A stretch of DNA of 64,000 nt from Virgibacillus_O sediminis (GCF_042643265.1 NZ_JBHRRZ010000003.1:177640-241639), one strand, 5' to 3'. Shown: positions 24,060 through 33,312, numbered from the stretch's first letter. The notes: a model not told the origin generated them from the sequence alone. Numbers and translations: made by a program.

Positions 24060-26190
24060 ATCCTGTTCTATATCTCATCTGATAGACTTTTGATATCGCA
24101 TGGGCTCTGTCAGGAACCTCCAGCTTCTGAAAGATCTTGGTGACATGGTTCTTGACGGTATGGCCGCTGATAAACAGCTCTTCGGCGATTTCACGGTTAT
24201 TATAGCCCTGGACAACCAAATCAAGGACCTCCTGCTCTCTTGGGGACAGGCTCAGCTCCTTGACAGTCTGCTTCATGTCTATTAATTCTTCATTATTGAT
24301 AATGTCTTCGGTCAGTGTCATTTCTTCTTCCACCACTTGGCTTTCCTCTACAAAGGCAAGGAACGTCTGTACGAGCTGATCCGCTCCCAGCCGAGACCGG
24401 AAGTCGTCCAGTTGGCCGTGCGCTGCATAGGAACAGGCCAAGGCAAACAGCTTTGGCTCTTCTTCAGCCATAGCCCACTCTGCATTCCTATCTTCCAATA
24501 ACTGCTCTCCTTCTCGGACGATCTTTGCCAGTTTCGCAGATTCGACATGTTGCTTGATGAAATCCGGGTCATAAAAGGAAAGCTGGCAGGCTTGGATTAG
24601 TTCCTTGACGTCTGATACAGGCTTTCCTTGGACAGCCGCAAAATCACCCGCGAGTTTAGAAGCTTCCACTGTAGTTTCATAGGCAGACCTGTCAAACTGA
24701 GCAATTGCCTCATGCAGGGAATAGATCTTATCTTCTTCTGCATGGATGGTTTCCTGTTTGGCCAGCTGCAGTGACACGCCGCCAATGGTGGAAAGGGTCT
24801 CTAGGAATTCGGCATGATCCTTCACTTCCTGATCCGTCAGGCCATCCATGCCGACACATAGGACTCCTAGCAATTCCCCGTTATAGGTAAGAGGGCTTTC
24901 GATGACCGGAAAATTCCATGGCAGTTGCCCATCATTCATCATGACATACGTCTCACGGCTGGACTGGCTGCCTTCCAGGTAGTACCGCTTGATGACATCT
25001 CTTGCATACTCACTGACCTGTTCCTTGCCGCTGCCTCTCGACACAAGCTGGACTTTCTCTGTCTTTGCCTCTTTCAGGACAATCGCTGCAAAAGATCCCC
25101 CCACAAGGCCCAGGCTGATATCGACCAGCAGATATAGAATCCGCTTATAGTCCGGGATGGTGGCCATCAGTTTGCTGATTTCCACTAAGGAGGACAGACG
25201 CTGCAACTGATTTCTGTTCTCCTGTTGCAGGGTGTCCAGATGGACTCTTTTTTCCAGGATAGCTGCCAAGGTATCGACAAGCTCCCGTTCATTCTCCGGG
25301 ACTCTATCCCTGGTGAAATGGCCTCCGAACAGCAATGCCTCTGTACCGCCAGGAGAATGGATCGGCACACAGAAAAGTGACTTGGGGTACAGGCGCTGCC
25401 TATGGAATAAGACGGCTCTTGGATCCTTGTCAATTCCTTCCCAGAATTCCTTTTTCCTCGTAAGCAGACCTCGTCCTAGGAAGCCTTCTCCAAGGGAAAA
25501 GGAAGTTCCTGATAAAGAGGCCACTCCTTCTCCTGAAAGGTTGGTAATCTGATAGGAATCTTCTTCCTGCTGCTCAGCAATCCCTAGAAAATCAAAGGCA
25601 TGGCTGTTTATGCGAAGTTTTTCCAAGGCCCTATCCACATCCAGCTCGATATCCCGATAAGAATCCAGCAGCAGCTTGTTCTGCAGCTTTACCGACTCAC
25701 TGCCACTTTCCTCCCCAAGAATTCGGGCTGCCGTGCTTTCCAGTTTTTGGATCCATTGCTTGATGTTCCTTTTGCTCTCTTCTGTGAGGGCAGGAGTGTT
25801 CTCTATAATATTCTCAGAGGGCAGGCGGACACTCAATTGTTCCTCCAGCTGTTTTTTCTTCTCTTCTTCCGGGCCATTTTCTATCAGAAAGCCTGCCCAG
25901 ATATAATAGGAGAAACTTCCGGCTCCTTCCATTGGTTTTACGACCATATGGACACCAGGCCACAGCTCGAAGAATAGCGGGTTCACGACACGGCGCACCC
26001 CCGCCGCTATATCTTTTATCCTAGCAAACAATTCTTCACGTTTTTCATCTAACAGGATGCTGGTAAGGGCATTTTCCCCTTTTACTGGTAAAATAGGTTC
26101 TCCATCGGTATCAGTGATCATTACAGCTAGACTTTCATTCCATGCAAACTGGCTGATGATTTCCTCAAGAAGCTCTTTATTCTGAATCAT
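24058..26190 (-). CDS. GAF-domain LuxR-type transcription regulator of the tad locus
   Basis: The 710-residue cytoplasmic protein ends with a LuxR/NarL helix-turn-helix (LSPREQEVLDLVVQGYNNRE, then FISGHTVKNHVTKIFQKL) at about residues 640-700. The central part has GAF-like regions (around 190-300 with SFSLGEGFLGRGLL, and around 340-480 with FAAIVLKEAK and GELLGVLCVGMDGL). The N-terminal 130 residues (MVVKPMEGAGSFSYYIWAGF) look like another sensor domain. There is no receiver domain or ATPase. It is separated from the pilus genes by a terminator and overlaps an 88-residue gene upstream by 14 bases. Control of the pilus operon is inference from position. Confidence 0.8.
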   Translation of the reverse strand: MIQNKELLEEIISQFAWNESLAVMITDTDGEPILPVKGENALTSILLDEKREELFARIKDIAAGVRRVVNPLFFELWPGVHMVVKPMEGAGSFSYYIWAGFLIENGPEEEKKKQLEEQLSVRLPSENIIENTPALTEESKRNIKQWIQKLESTAARILGEESGSESVKLQNKLLLDSYRDIELDVDRALEKLRINSHAFDFLGIAEQQEEDSYQITNLSGEGVASLSGTSFSLGEGFLGRGLLTRKKEFWEGIDKDPRAVLFHRQRLYPKSLFCVPIHSPGGTEALLFGGHFTRDRVPENERELVDTLAAILEKRVHLDTLQQENRNQLQRLSSLVEISKLMATIPDYKRILYLLVDISLGLVGGSFAAIVLKEAKTEKVQLVSRGSGKEQVSEYARDVIKRYYLEGSQSSRETYVMMNDGQLPWNFPVIESPLTYNGELLGVLCVGMDGLTDQEVKDHAEFLETLSTIGGVSLQLAKQETIHAEEDKIYSLHEAIAQFDRSAYETTVEASKLAGDFAAVQGKPVSDVKELIQACQLSFYDPDFIKQHVESAKLAKIVREGEQLLEDRNAEWAMAEEEPKLFALACSYAAHGQLDDFRSRLGADQLVQTFLAFVEESQVVEEEMTLTEDIINNEELIDMKQTVKELSLSPREQEVLDLVVQGYNNREIAEELFISGHTVKNHVTKIFQKLEVPDRAHAISKVYQMRYRTG

Positions 26191-26443
26191 GTACCTTCAG
26201 TTTCTTAGGTGTATCGATTTCCGTAATGATCAAAGGTTCATTATAACGATAGAGCGGATTGGCGTTGGTGCCGATCATCTCAAGAATACCTTGTTTCACC
26301 AGTAAATCCAGTACAGGAAACAGTACATCCAGCTGTTTTCCCAGTTTCTTTCCTAACCCTTCCGCCGATTCCACCATAAATGGATCGGATTGAAAAAGCA
26401 TGGTACATTCTGCCTGCAGTGTCAATAACACGTCATCTCTCAA
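26177..26443 (-). CDS. Small helical protein paired with the GAF/LuxR regulator
   Basis: The 88-residue product (MRDDVLLTLQAECTMLFQSD at the start) has a pattern like a small winged helix, with a helical pair ending LDVLFPVLDLLVKQGILEMI followed by a short beta hairpin region (NPLYRYNEPLII). It has no cysteines of note and no membrane segment. Its end overlaps the regulator start by 14 bases, so both are translated together and may work together. I do not recognise a named family. Confidence 0.7.
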   Translation of the reverse strand: MRDDVLLTLQAECTMLFQSDPFMVESAEGLGKKLGKQLDVLFPVLDLLVKQGILEMIGTNANPLYRYNEPLIITEIDTPKKLKVHDSE

Positions 26444-26545
26444 TTAATTCCCTCCTTGGGCTGTGGTAAAGGTGTGTCCTTCCAATACTATCCTACCTCA
26501 GCTGCTGCCCAAAACATATCCCCTGATGTTCCCGTTTTCCTCCTC

Positions 26546-26580
26546 ACCTATAGGAGCAATCCTGCTATCCCTATACCCCT
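26546..26580. promoter_or_regulatory. Weak copies of the tad inverted-repeat arms before the regulator
   Basis: ACCTATAGGAG (26546-26556) matches 9 of 11 positions of the arm CCATATAGGAG. A second, weaker element CCCTATACCCC (26570-26580) follows, with a centre distance of about 24 bases. They could mark autoregulation or the divergent small gene. Support is limited. Confidence 0.25.
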
Positions 26581-26645
26581 AGACTGAGGCTTTCATGTAT
26601 ACTGGCAGGTAGGAAAGTAAAAATAAGCAAAAAGGAGCAATAAAA

Positions 26646-26780
26646 ATGAAATTGAAAATGAATGTCCAGACTGCCTATCATGGCCAGCTGCTGCGAGCCG
26701 GTAAAGTCTATGAGATTGAAGACAGCATTGCGGAACGCTGGATCGCCAGTAAAATAGCGGAAAAAACAGAGGAAGAATAG
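26646..26780 (+). CDS. 44-residue protein resembling small phage-type proteins
   Basis: The ORF MKLKMNVQTAYHGQLLRAGK continues to a GKVYEIEDSIAERWIASKIAE ending and stops at 26780. AAGGAG precedes the ATG at about ten bases, and the 3' end forms a terminator. The pattern of a short beta start, KVYEIED and AERWI resembles tiny proteins found in phage structural clusters. No phage genes surround it. The function is unknown. Divergent from the pilus regulator. Confidence 0.65.
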   Translation: MKLKMNVQTAYHGQLLRAGKVYEIEDSIAERWIASKIAEKTEEE

Positions 26781-26799
26781 ATAGCTTCCCCTGTTTTTT
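26764..26799 (+). terminator. Terminator overlapping the end of the 44-residue gene
   Basis: AACAGAGGAAG pairs with CTTCCCCTGTT (one mismatch) and is followed by a T run. Confidence 0.75.
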
Positions 26800-26837
26800 A
26801 TTTGGCCATGCCAGCTGGAATTTTTTCTTCAACAATT

Positions 26838-26863
26838 AAGAAGGCTGCCCATATCAGGCAGCC
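26838..26863 (-). terminator. Terminator of the ferredoxin gene
   Basis: GGCTGCC pairs with GGCAGCC around a short loop six bases after the ferredoxin stop, with a T-rich tail on the minus strand. Confidence 0.75.
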
Positions 26864-26868
26864 CTCTC

Positions 26869-27108
26869 TTATCTATTGGCGAAAAACTCTTCGGCCTTCT
26901 CCAGAAAGACTTCCTGGTCCGGCTCCAGATCGTACTCTTCTTCAATAGCCTCTACCGGGCAGACTGCTTTGCATGCTCCGCAGTCAATGCAGACATCCGG
27001 ATCTATGTAAAATTGGTCAGCGCCTTCTTCAATGCAGTCGACCGGGCAAACACTTACACACTCACCGGATTTTTCATTTCTGCATGGATCCAATATGACA
27101 AAAGCCAT
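26869..27108 (-). CDS. Ferredoxin with two iron-sulfur clusters
   Basis: The 79-residue electron carrier has C9 x7 C17 x3 C21-P, the pattern of a 3Fe-4S or modified cluster site, and then CIDCGACKAVCP, a CxxCxxCxxxCP 4Fe-4S site. This is the seven-iron ferredoxin layout of actinobacteria and bacilli. The C-terminal 25 residues are acidic. Soluble and monocistronic, with its own terminator. The redox partner is not evident from neighbours. Confidence 0.92.
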   Translation of the reverse strand: MAFVILDPCRNEKSGECVSVCPVDCIEEGADQFYIDPDVCIDCGACKAVCPVEAIEEEYDLEPDQEVFLEKAEEFFANR

Positions 27109-27192
27109 CTATAGTAACCTCCCTTAAAGTCCTAATCTGTCTATTTCATGATAAGACTTTCCCGGTCTTAAGTAAACATCTCTGCCCGGAAT

Positions 27193-27525
27193 TTAGCTAT
27201 TCTTTTCAAAATAGAGATGATAGTGAAAAGAGCAGCCCGGATTGAAGGATGTCCCACAGCTCGGGCAGCGGTTTTGACAGCCGAGGTACTCATGGATGGA
27301 CAATTCCTCGCCGCAGCCGCCGCATAGGACGGCCTTTTGGTCAAACATGCTCTTCGGCCAGACTTCCCTCTTCCCACAGCCATACTCCTCATGACATTGA
27401 TAGCAGGGATAGTATTCCCCGCAGCAATAGAATTTGATGGCAATCCGGTCAATTTCCGTATGATAGTGGGAGCATCTTGTTTCTTCGTCTATCGCCCCTG
27501 CTACATTTTTACCATGGATATGCAA
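27193..27525 (-). CDS. CHY-type zinc finger protein
   Basis: The 110-residue protein is rich in Cys and His pairs: TRCSHYHTEIDRIAIKFYCC, YPCYQCHEE, LCGGCGEELS and NRCPSCGTSFNPGC. This arrangement defines the CHY zinc finger fold. Bacterial members are small cytosolic proteins of unknown role. The start ATG 27525 is close to the AbgT stop at 27541, and AAGGAGGA lies just before it, so the gene may be cotranscribed with the transporter. Confidence 0.85.
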   Translation of the reverse strand: MHIHGKNVAGAIDEETRCSHYHTEIDRIAIKFYCCGEYYPCYQCHEEYGCGKREVWPKSMFDQKAVLCGGCGEELSIHEYLGCQNRCPSCGTSFNPGCSFHYHLYFEKNS

Positions 27526-27540
27526 TGTACATCCTCCTTT

Positions 27541-29055
27541 TTACAGATGAGGCTCGATTCCCGGCCCATATGGAATTCCCAGGAAATAGAAGAGCAGGAA
27601 CATTGCTACGAATGTCAACAGGAAGAAGATGCTGTATGGAAGCATCATTGCTATCAATGTACCCATTCCTGCCTTCTTGTCATAATCCCGCACAAAACCT
27701 AGAACGACAATCAAATATGGATTCATTGGTGTAATAACATTGGTGGATGAATCGGCTATACGGTAGGCAACTTGAATAAATGCCGGATTATACCCTAGAT
27801 AATAGAACATCGGAATAAAAATCGGTGCTTCTAATGCCCATTGAGCGGCACCGCTAAAAATAAACAAATTCAAAATGGCAGTCAGCAATATGAAGCCGAG
27901 GATTACTGCAATACCGGTCAAGCCGATGGATTGCAGGGTATCGGCCCCAGTGACGGCAATCCAAGAACCCAGATTGGACCATTCGAAATAAGCAATGAAT
28001 TGGGAGGCGGCAAAAATAAGGACGATGAAACCAGACATATCCTTCATGGCGCTTCCCATGTAGCTTCCTACATCACTTGAACTAGTGATTTTCTTTACTT
28101 TGACTCCATATGTGACACCTGCCGTGATGAACAAGAACAGGATAATCGGAACAACACCCGCCAGGAATGGGGAGCCTGCAAGCCCGCCGTCTTCATTCAT
28201 CAATGGAGAGTTTGGTAAAAAGATGACAACCAACAATAGAGCTATATATGCCAAACTTGCAAAAGCAGCAAATTTGAGGGCCTTATACTCCAAGGAGGTG
28301 ATTTCTCCCATCTCTTTCCGTGCGCTTCCTTCGTATTTCCCTAACCTGGGTTCTACAATTTTCTCTGTCACTAACGCGCCGACTACTGTCAGAACAACGA
28401 CACAGGAAATCATGAAGTACCAATTATCCACCGGGGTGACAACAATATCGGGGTTCACACTCCGGATGGCCTCAGTGGATATGCCGGAAAGCAATGCATC
28501 AGCGCCACTGATCATAAAATTGGCGGTAAAGCCCCCGCCAACCCCTGCAAACCCCGCTGCCAGACCAGCCAGTGGGTGACGGCCGAGATTATGGAAAACC
28601 ATAGCCGCAAGCGGAGGAATAATAACGAAAGCAGCATCAGAAGCAAGGTTTCCGCAGATCCCGACGAAAATAACTGCATAGGTCACCATAGTTTTCGGTG
28701 CTTTTGTAACGGTACTTCTAATGGCTGTCTCCAAAAGTCCTACCTTATCCGCAAGCCCTATACCGAGCATGATGGCCAGCACATTTCCAAGAGGAGCAAA
28801 GCCTACAAAGTTATCCTGCATCGAGGTCAGGATGAATTCCAAGCCTTCTCCGGAAATCAAGCTCCGTATGGCAACTTCCCCTTCCTCTCCCGGCTGTACA
28901 AAGGTTACATCAAATAGTGAAATAATTGCTGATAATATGATTACTGCCACCGCCAACATGACGAACAGCATAAACGGATCGGGCAACCGGTTCCCGGCCG
29001 TTTCTATTCCATTCAGGAACCGTGTCATTACTGTTTTTCTTTCTCTCGGTGCCAT
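27541..29055 (-). CDS. AbgT-family transporter
   Basis: A membrane protein of 504 residues and about twelve spans. AbgT family members move p-aminobenzoyl-glutamate or export sulfonamide-type antimetabolites. Family blocks include GNRLPDPFMLFV, DKVGLLETAIRS, AGVGGGFTANFMISGADALL and DSSTNVITPMNPYLIVVLGF. The frame is open upstream to 29121, but GGAGGGAG lies before ATG 29055, which gives the expected N terminus. The substrate cannot be told from sequence. Confidence 0.9.
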   Translation of the reverse strand: MAPRERKTVMTRFLNGIETAGNRLPDPFMLFVMLAVAVIILSAIISLFDVTFVQPGEEGEVAIRSLISGEGLEFILTSMQDNFVGFAPLGNVLAIMLGIGLADKVGLLETAIRSTVTKAPKTMVTYAVIFVGICGNLASDAAFVIIPPLAAMVFHNLGRHPLAGLAAGFAGVGGGFTANFMISGADALLSGISTEAIRSVNPDIVVTPVDNWYFMISCVVVLTVVGALVTEKIVEPRLGKYEGSARKEMGEITSLEYKALKFAAFASLAYIALLLVVIFLPNSPLMNEDGGLAGSPFLAGVVPIILFLFITAGVTYGVKVKKITSSSDVGSYMGSAMKDMSGFIVLIFAASQFIAYFEWSNLGSWIAVTGADTLQSIGLTGIAVILGFILLTAILNLFIFSGAAQWALEAPIFIPMFYYLGYNPAFIQVAYRIADSSTNVITPMNPYLIVVLGFVRDYDKKAGMGTLIAMMLPYSIFFLLTFVAMFLLFYFLGIPYGPGIEPHL

Positions 29056-29452
29056 GAGGTTTTCTCCCTCCATTCTATTATTATATGGACAATATGCATC
29101 CATGTCTGTCAGAAGTACCACTGTCTCCTAAGGCGATTTCCCTCTATGATCCTCGCTCCCTATGGACAGCATAGCCTGATTCATAGGTTACCTCATAATT
29201 TCCTAGTTTCTTTATCTACGGGTATCGGTAAAGGAGGGCATCTCTTTGACTATCCTGATTTCCAGCAGGAAAGCATCTATGTCCTTTCCATGGTCCCTTC
29301 TCCTGAAGCCTGTACTACATTCAGATAGTATAAATAAAATTTGGCTATTTGTACATTAATCCTAACTGAACCACTAGGTAAACATGGGAAAAGGCAGATG
29401 TTTTAGCTTGCTGGTACCCGGGAACAAAATTCATAAAAAGGAGTTTTGTTTG
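29056..29452. other. About 400 bases without a recognised gene
   Basis: This gap lies between the start of the abgT-type gene and the small DUF2188-like gene on the other strand, so it must hold two divergent promoters. I see no convincing consensus pair, hairpin or conserved coding fragment. Confidence 0.4.
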
Positions 29453-29650
29453 ATGAGAACATACACTGTTGTCCCAAATGTCGATGCCAACAGCTGGTTT
29501 GTAAAGCTGGAAGACGTTGCACCGGAGGAAGTATATGACTCGAAGGATGCAGCCATCGATGCCGCCGAACAAATGGCAAAGGAAAATACTCCAAGTATCG
29601 TACAAATTACAGATGAGTACCACAATGTCATCGAAGAGAAACGATTCTGA
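29453..29650 (+). CDS. DUF2188-like small protein
   Basis: A 65-residue protein, MRTYTVVPNVDANSWFVKLE then EVYDSKDAAIDAAEQMAKEN and a strand ending in EEKRF. The pattern of a beta hairpin, helix with regularly spaced alanines and final strand fits DUF2188, whose function is unknown. AAGGAG is ten bases before ATG 29453; the frame is open further upstream to 29384 but without an SD. Confidence 0.75.
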   Translation: MRTYTVVPNVDANSWFVKLEDVAPEEVYDSKDAAIDAAEQMAKENTPSIVQITDEYHNVIEEKRF

Positions 29651-29738
29651 TGCAGACCTGTAATGTCCTTCCAGGTTTGTAAAATGACATTCAGGGTATG
29701 TAATTACTAAGAGCAGAACATTCGAGAGGAGAGATAAC

Positions 29739-30281
29739 GTGAAAGATAACATGATGACAAAAGATAACATGGCGACAAAAGAGAAAGTTCAAAATAATAA
29801 AGGTAAAGTAGGAATGCTGGTTGGTGTAGGTAGCCTTGTTGCCGGAGTCTCCTTGATTCTGATGAACAGCAATACAAGAAACAAAGTAAAGGATTCTTCT
29901 ACACAAATGAAAGGAACCGTATCCAATTATGTCTCCACTGTGAAAGAAGATCCTCAAGGAACTAAGGATGCTATCATTGATAAAGTAAAACGTACAAATG
30001 AAATCACAAAAGATGCATTCAATAAAATCCAGCAGGTTCTGGACAACCAAGGACAGGAGATTAAAGAAACGGCTCAAGACGTGGTGGAACAATCCAAAGA
30101 AGTGGCTGATCAGTCCAAAGAGGTAGTAGAAACTGCTAAGGATGCTCAGGAAGAATTGAAAGGAGTCGGCGATGACGTCAAAAAGGCTAAAGATGAGGTG
30201 AAACCTTCCGACTCCAAGAAGAAAAACAATTCTGCTTCCAAAGAAACAAACCATCACGTGATTAGTGAGCCGATTGAATAA
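29739..30281 (+). CDS. YtxH-like membrane-anchored coiled-coil protein
   Basis: The 180-residue protein starts at GTG 29739 with AGAGGAG before it. One membrane segment (KVGMLVGVGSLVAGVSLILM, about residues 25-44) is followed by a long lysine/glutamate-rich helical region (about 55-160) with repeats such as QSKEVADQSKEVVETAKDAQ. This is the layout of YtxH and related general-stress proteins. The cell role is unknown; the protein is probably membrane-anchored with a cytosolic coiled coil. Confidence 0.82.
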   Translation: MKDNMMTKDNMATKEKVQNNKGKVGMLVGVGSLVAGVSLILMNSNTRNKVKDSSTQMKGTVSNYVSTVKEDPQGTKDAIIDKVKRTNEITKDAFNKIQQVLDNQGQEIKETAQDVVEQSKEVADQSKEVVETAKDAQEELKGVGDDVKKAKDEVKPSDSKKKNNSASKETNHHVISEPIE

Positions 30282-30286
30282 ATGAT

Positions 30287-30326
30287 AAAAAGCGTAAGCG
30301 CCCGGTGATGGGCGCTTACGCTTTTT
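30287..30326. terminator. Bidirectional terminator between ytxH-like gene and topB
   Basis: AAAAAGCGTAAGCGCCC pairs perfectly with GGGCGCTTACGCTTTTT, a 17-bp stem usable from both strands. Confidence 0.92.
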
Positions 30327-30369
30327 ATTTAGATCCATATCAAGGGCTGACTGGTCAAACGTTTTCCCC

Positions 30370-32544
30370 TTATTTGTTCTTCAGCTTGGCAAGCTGTTCG
30401 GCAAGAGCATTATTGGCAAAACCGTCATCTTGTTTCTTCAAATACTTGTTAACATCCTTTTTGGAAACTTTGTGCTTCTTTTCCCGCTCCTTGCGTTCAT
30501 TGAATGTCGAGAGTTTTTCTCTGTATCCGCATTTGCAGAGAAACATCTTGCCTTCCCCTTCCCCGCGCATCTCCATACGTTTATGGCAGTTTGGACAGCG
30601 GGCATTTGTATTTTTGGCTATATTTTTCTTATGCCCGCACGAACGGTCCTGGCAGACGAGCATCCGGCCATGCTTGTTTTTGATTTCCAGCATCAATTTC
30701 CCACAGTCGGGACATTTCGTTCCTGTCATATTATCATGTTTGAATTTCTCGTCGCTGTTCTTGATTTGCTGGACGACCTGTTTGGAGTAGTCTTTCATTT
30801 CACCAATGAACTTCTCCTTTTTCAGGCTGCCTTTTTCAATCTGGCTCAGCTTCTGCTCCCATTCTGCAGTCAATGCCGGGGAACGCAGCTCTTCCGGAAC
30901 CAAGTCAAGCAGCTGGCGGCCTTTGGAAGTCAAGAATATATGTTTACCTTTCATTTCCATATACATACTGTTGAACAGCTTTTCAATGATATCCGCTCTG
31001 GTTGCGACGGTACCAAGTCCGCCTGTTTTGTTAATCGTTTTAGCAAGATGCTTTTCGTTACTGTCCATATATTTCACTGGGTTTTCCATCGCTTGCAGCA
31101 GGCTTCCTTCAGTAAACCGCTCCGGCGGTTTCGTTTCCCCCTGAGTTAGGGATATATTCAACCCCGTCAGCTGGTCTCCCTTTTCGATAGATGGCAGGCG
31201 CTGATCGTCCTGCTGTTCGTCATCCATAAATCGGTTGTCATAGACTTCCTTCCAGCCTTGTTTCTTCACGATTTTTCCATTGGCGCTGAACCGCTCACCA
31301 TTTATATCAGTTGTGATGGTAGTCTGTTCGTACTCGAATGGATCGGACAAAACGGCTAGGAAACGTTTGACGACAAGGTCATAGATTTTGCGTTCCTTGT
31401 CATCCAAGTCTTCCAGGATGACCGGCTGTTCGGTCGGAATAATGGCATGGTGGTCACTGACCTTCGCATCATCCACCACTGCTTTTGGCAACTTAAAATT
31501 TTTCCGCATCACTTTCCCTGCTGCCTTGGCATACTGATCTACACCGCAGGCCTTTACCCGCTCTTTCAGGGTAGGGACAATATCCGAGGATAAAACACGA
31601 GAATCTGTCCGCGGATAGGTTAGTACCTTGTGCTGTTCATACAGCTTTTGCATTAAGTTGAGTGTCTGCTTTCCGGAATAACCGAAAATCCGGTTGGCAT
31701 CCCGCTGTAGTTCAGTCAGATCGTAAAGCTGCGGTGCGTATTTCTTTTTATAGGCCTTGACCACATCTGTCACCTTTGCCGGTTTGCCTTTCAGCCGGCT
31801 GGCCAGTTCATCTGCTTTTTCTTTGGAAAAGAGCCGGCTATTATTCTTAGCATCCTGCCAGGTAAGTGTAAATCCTTTATTGGTCTTTGCTTGGATACCG
31901 TAGAATTTTTTCGGCTTGAATTCCTTGATCTCCTGTTCTCGTTTAGCAACCATTGCCAGGGTAGGCGTCTGAACCCGGCCGCTGGAAAGCTGAGCATTGA
32001 ACTTGGTGGTTAGTGCTCTCGTTGCATTAAGGCCGACATACCAGTCCGCTTCAGAACGTGCTGCTGCTGCAGCATAAAGATTTTCATATTTGTTGCCTGG
32101 TTTCAGCTGTTTAAAGCCGTCACGGATAGCTTTATCCGTAACTGAAGATATCCACAGACGCTTCACCGGCTTGTTCACACGGGCTTTTTCAAGGATCCAG
32201 CGTGCCACCAGTTCTCCTTCGCGTCCAGCATCTGTCGCAATCACTATTTCTTTCACATCATTGCGGTTCAGCTGGGTTTTTACCGAATTGAACTGTTTTC
32301 CCGTCTTTTTGATGACCACAAGCTTCTGCTGCTTGGGCAGCATCGGCAGGTCTTCCAATTTCCATGTTTTATATTTATCATCATATAGTTCCGGGTCGGC
32401 CAGTGTAACCAGATGGCCGAGGGCCCACGTTACAATATACTTTGAACCTTCCATGAAGCCGTTGCCCTTCTTGCTGCAATTCAGCACACGGGCAATATCC
32501 CGGCCCACGGATGGCTTTTCCGCTAGTACAACTGTTTTGCTCAT
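30370..32544 (-). CDS. topB: DNA topoisomerase III
   Basis: A 724-residue type IA topoisomerase that decatenates DNA. The N-terminal TOPRIM domain has VVLAEKPSVGRDIARVL and ATDAGREGELVARWI. The catalytic tyrosine is Y310 in LTYPRTDSRVLS. The C terminus carries two zinc-ribbon units (CPDCGKLMLE, CQDRSCGH, ARCPNCHKRME, FLCKCGYREK) and a basic tail. The length and domain order match B. subtilis TopB. AAAGGA lies before the ATG. Likely monocistronic. Confidence 0.96.
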   Translation of the reverse strand: MSKTVVLAEKPSVGRDIARVLNCSKKGNGFMEGSKYIVTWALGHLVTLADPELYDDKYKTWKLEDLPMLPKQQKLVVIKKTGKQFNSVKTQLNRNDVKEIVIATDAGREGELVARWILEKARVNKPVKRLWISSVTDKAIRDGFKQLKPGNKYENLYAAAAARSEADWYVGLNATRALTTKFNAQLSSGRVQTPTLAMVAKREQEIKEFKPKKFYGIQAKTNKGFTLTWQDAKNNSRLFSKEKADELASRLKGKPAKVTDVVKAYKKKYAPQLYDLTELQRDANRIFGYSGKQTLNLMQKLYEQHKVLTYPRTDSRVLSSDIVPTLKERVKACGVDQYAKAAGKVMRKNFKLPKAVVDDAKVSDHHAIIPTEQPVILEDLDDKERKIYDLVVKRFLAVLSDPFEYEQTTITTDINGERFSANGKIVKKQGWKEVYDNRFMDDEQQDDQRLPSIEKGDQLTGLNISLTQGETKPPERFTEGSLLQAMENPVKYMDSNEKHLAKTINKTGGLGTVATRADIIEKLFNSMYMEMKGKHIFLTSKGRQLLDLVPEELRSPALTAEWEQKLSQIEKGSLKKEKFIGEMKDYSKQVVQQIKNSDEKFKHDNMTGTKCPDCGKLMLEIKNKHGRMLVCQDRSCGHKKNIAKNTNARCPNCHKRMEMRGEGEGKMFLCKCGYREKLSTFNERKEREKKHKVSKKDVNKYLKKQDDGFANNALAEQLAKLKNK

Positions 32545-32703
32545 ATATTAAAATCCTTTCTATTTTAAAGAACATCTATATGTACTTTACCACAGATTCT
32601 GCTGTCCGTGCAGACCTGTTTCCTGCCGGGTGTCCGGCCAGTTCCAATCACACCCCATCCGCCCAAACCATAAACTAACTTAGATATCAGACAAAAGGAA
32701 TTG

Positions 32704-33312
32704 ATGCGAATGCTTTACTATACAGGGTTGTTTCTGTTGGTGATTGCAGTCAGCTTGGATGGACTGGGAGTCGGAATCACGTACGGCATGAGGAAAATTA
32801 AGGTGCCAGTAGCTGCATTGATGATCATCATGCTTTGTTCTGGGGTCATTGTCCTTCTCTCCATGGTCATCGGCCATACTCTCAGTTCTTTCATTTCGCA
32901 GGAAATGACCCGGAATATCGGTGGGGGGATTCTTATATTCCTTGGTCTCTTTTCACTATATAATAGTGTGAAACCGGAAAAGGAAGATACAGGCAGCAGC
33001 CAGAACATCCTCAGCAGCGTTCTGGCTACGCCGGATAAGGCGGATTTGGACCATTCGGGGATTATTTCACCTGGTGAAGCTCTCCTGCTGGGCGCCGCTC
33101 TGGCACTGGATGCTTTTGGGGCGGGGATCGGCGCATCCATGCTTGGTTATTCACCAATCCTCACTGCCGGTTTGGTTGCATTCATGAGCGGGATGTTTCT
33201 GTTCAGCGGCATGAGGCTGGGCCTTTTTCTGTCAAGAAGCAAAAGGCTGCAAAGGATGACCTTCCTTCCGCCGGTATTGCTGATCACCCTTGGAGTGGCA
33301 AATATGCTATAA
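32704..33312 (+). CDS. ytaF: MntP/YtaF-like sporulation membrane protein
   Basis: A 202-residue polytopic membrane protein of the MntP superfamily. Two homologous halves each contain an intramembrane aspartate: VSLDGLGVGITYG and LALDAFGAGIGASM. Between them lies an acidic insert DKADLDHSGIISPGEA that looks like a metal-binding loop. In B. subtilis YtaF is associated with sporulation. ATG 32704 is the best-spaced start behind AAAGGAA, with TTG 32701 and ATG 32710 as alternatives. Its end overlaps the convergent SDR gene by six bases. Confidence 0.85.
   Translation: MRMLYYTGLFLLVIAVSLDGLGVGITYGMRKIKVPVAALMIIMLCSGVIVLLSMVIGHTLSSFISQEMTRNIGGGILIFLGLFSLYNSVKPEKEDTGSSQNILSSVLATPDKADLDHSGIISPGEALLLGAALALDAFGAGIGASMLGYSPILTAGLVAFMSGMFLFSGMRLGLFLSRSKRLQRMTFLPPVLLITLGVANML

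Noticed and set aside
26646..26780. Prophage remnant around the 44-residue gene.
   Set aside because: No integrase, capsid, tail or lysis genes nearby and neighbours are ordinary chromosomal genes.
30430..31149. 239-codon plus-strand open frame opposite topB.
   Set aside because: Composition rich in Phe, Leu and His typical of antisense frames, no SD, and topB is certain.
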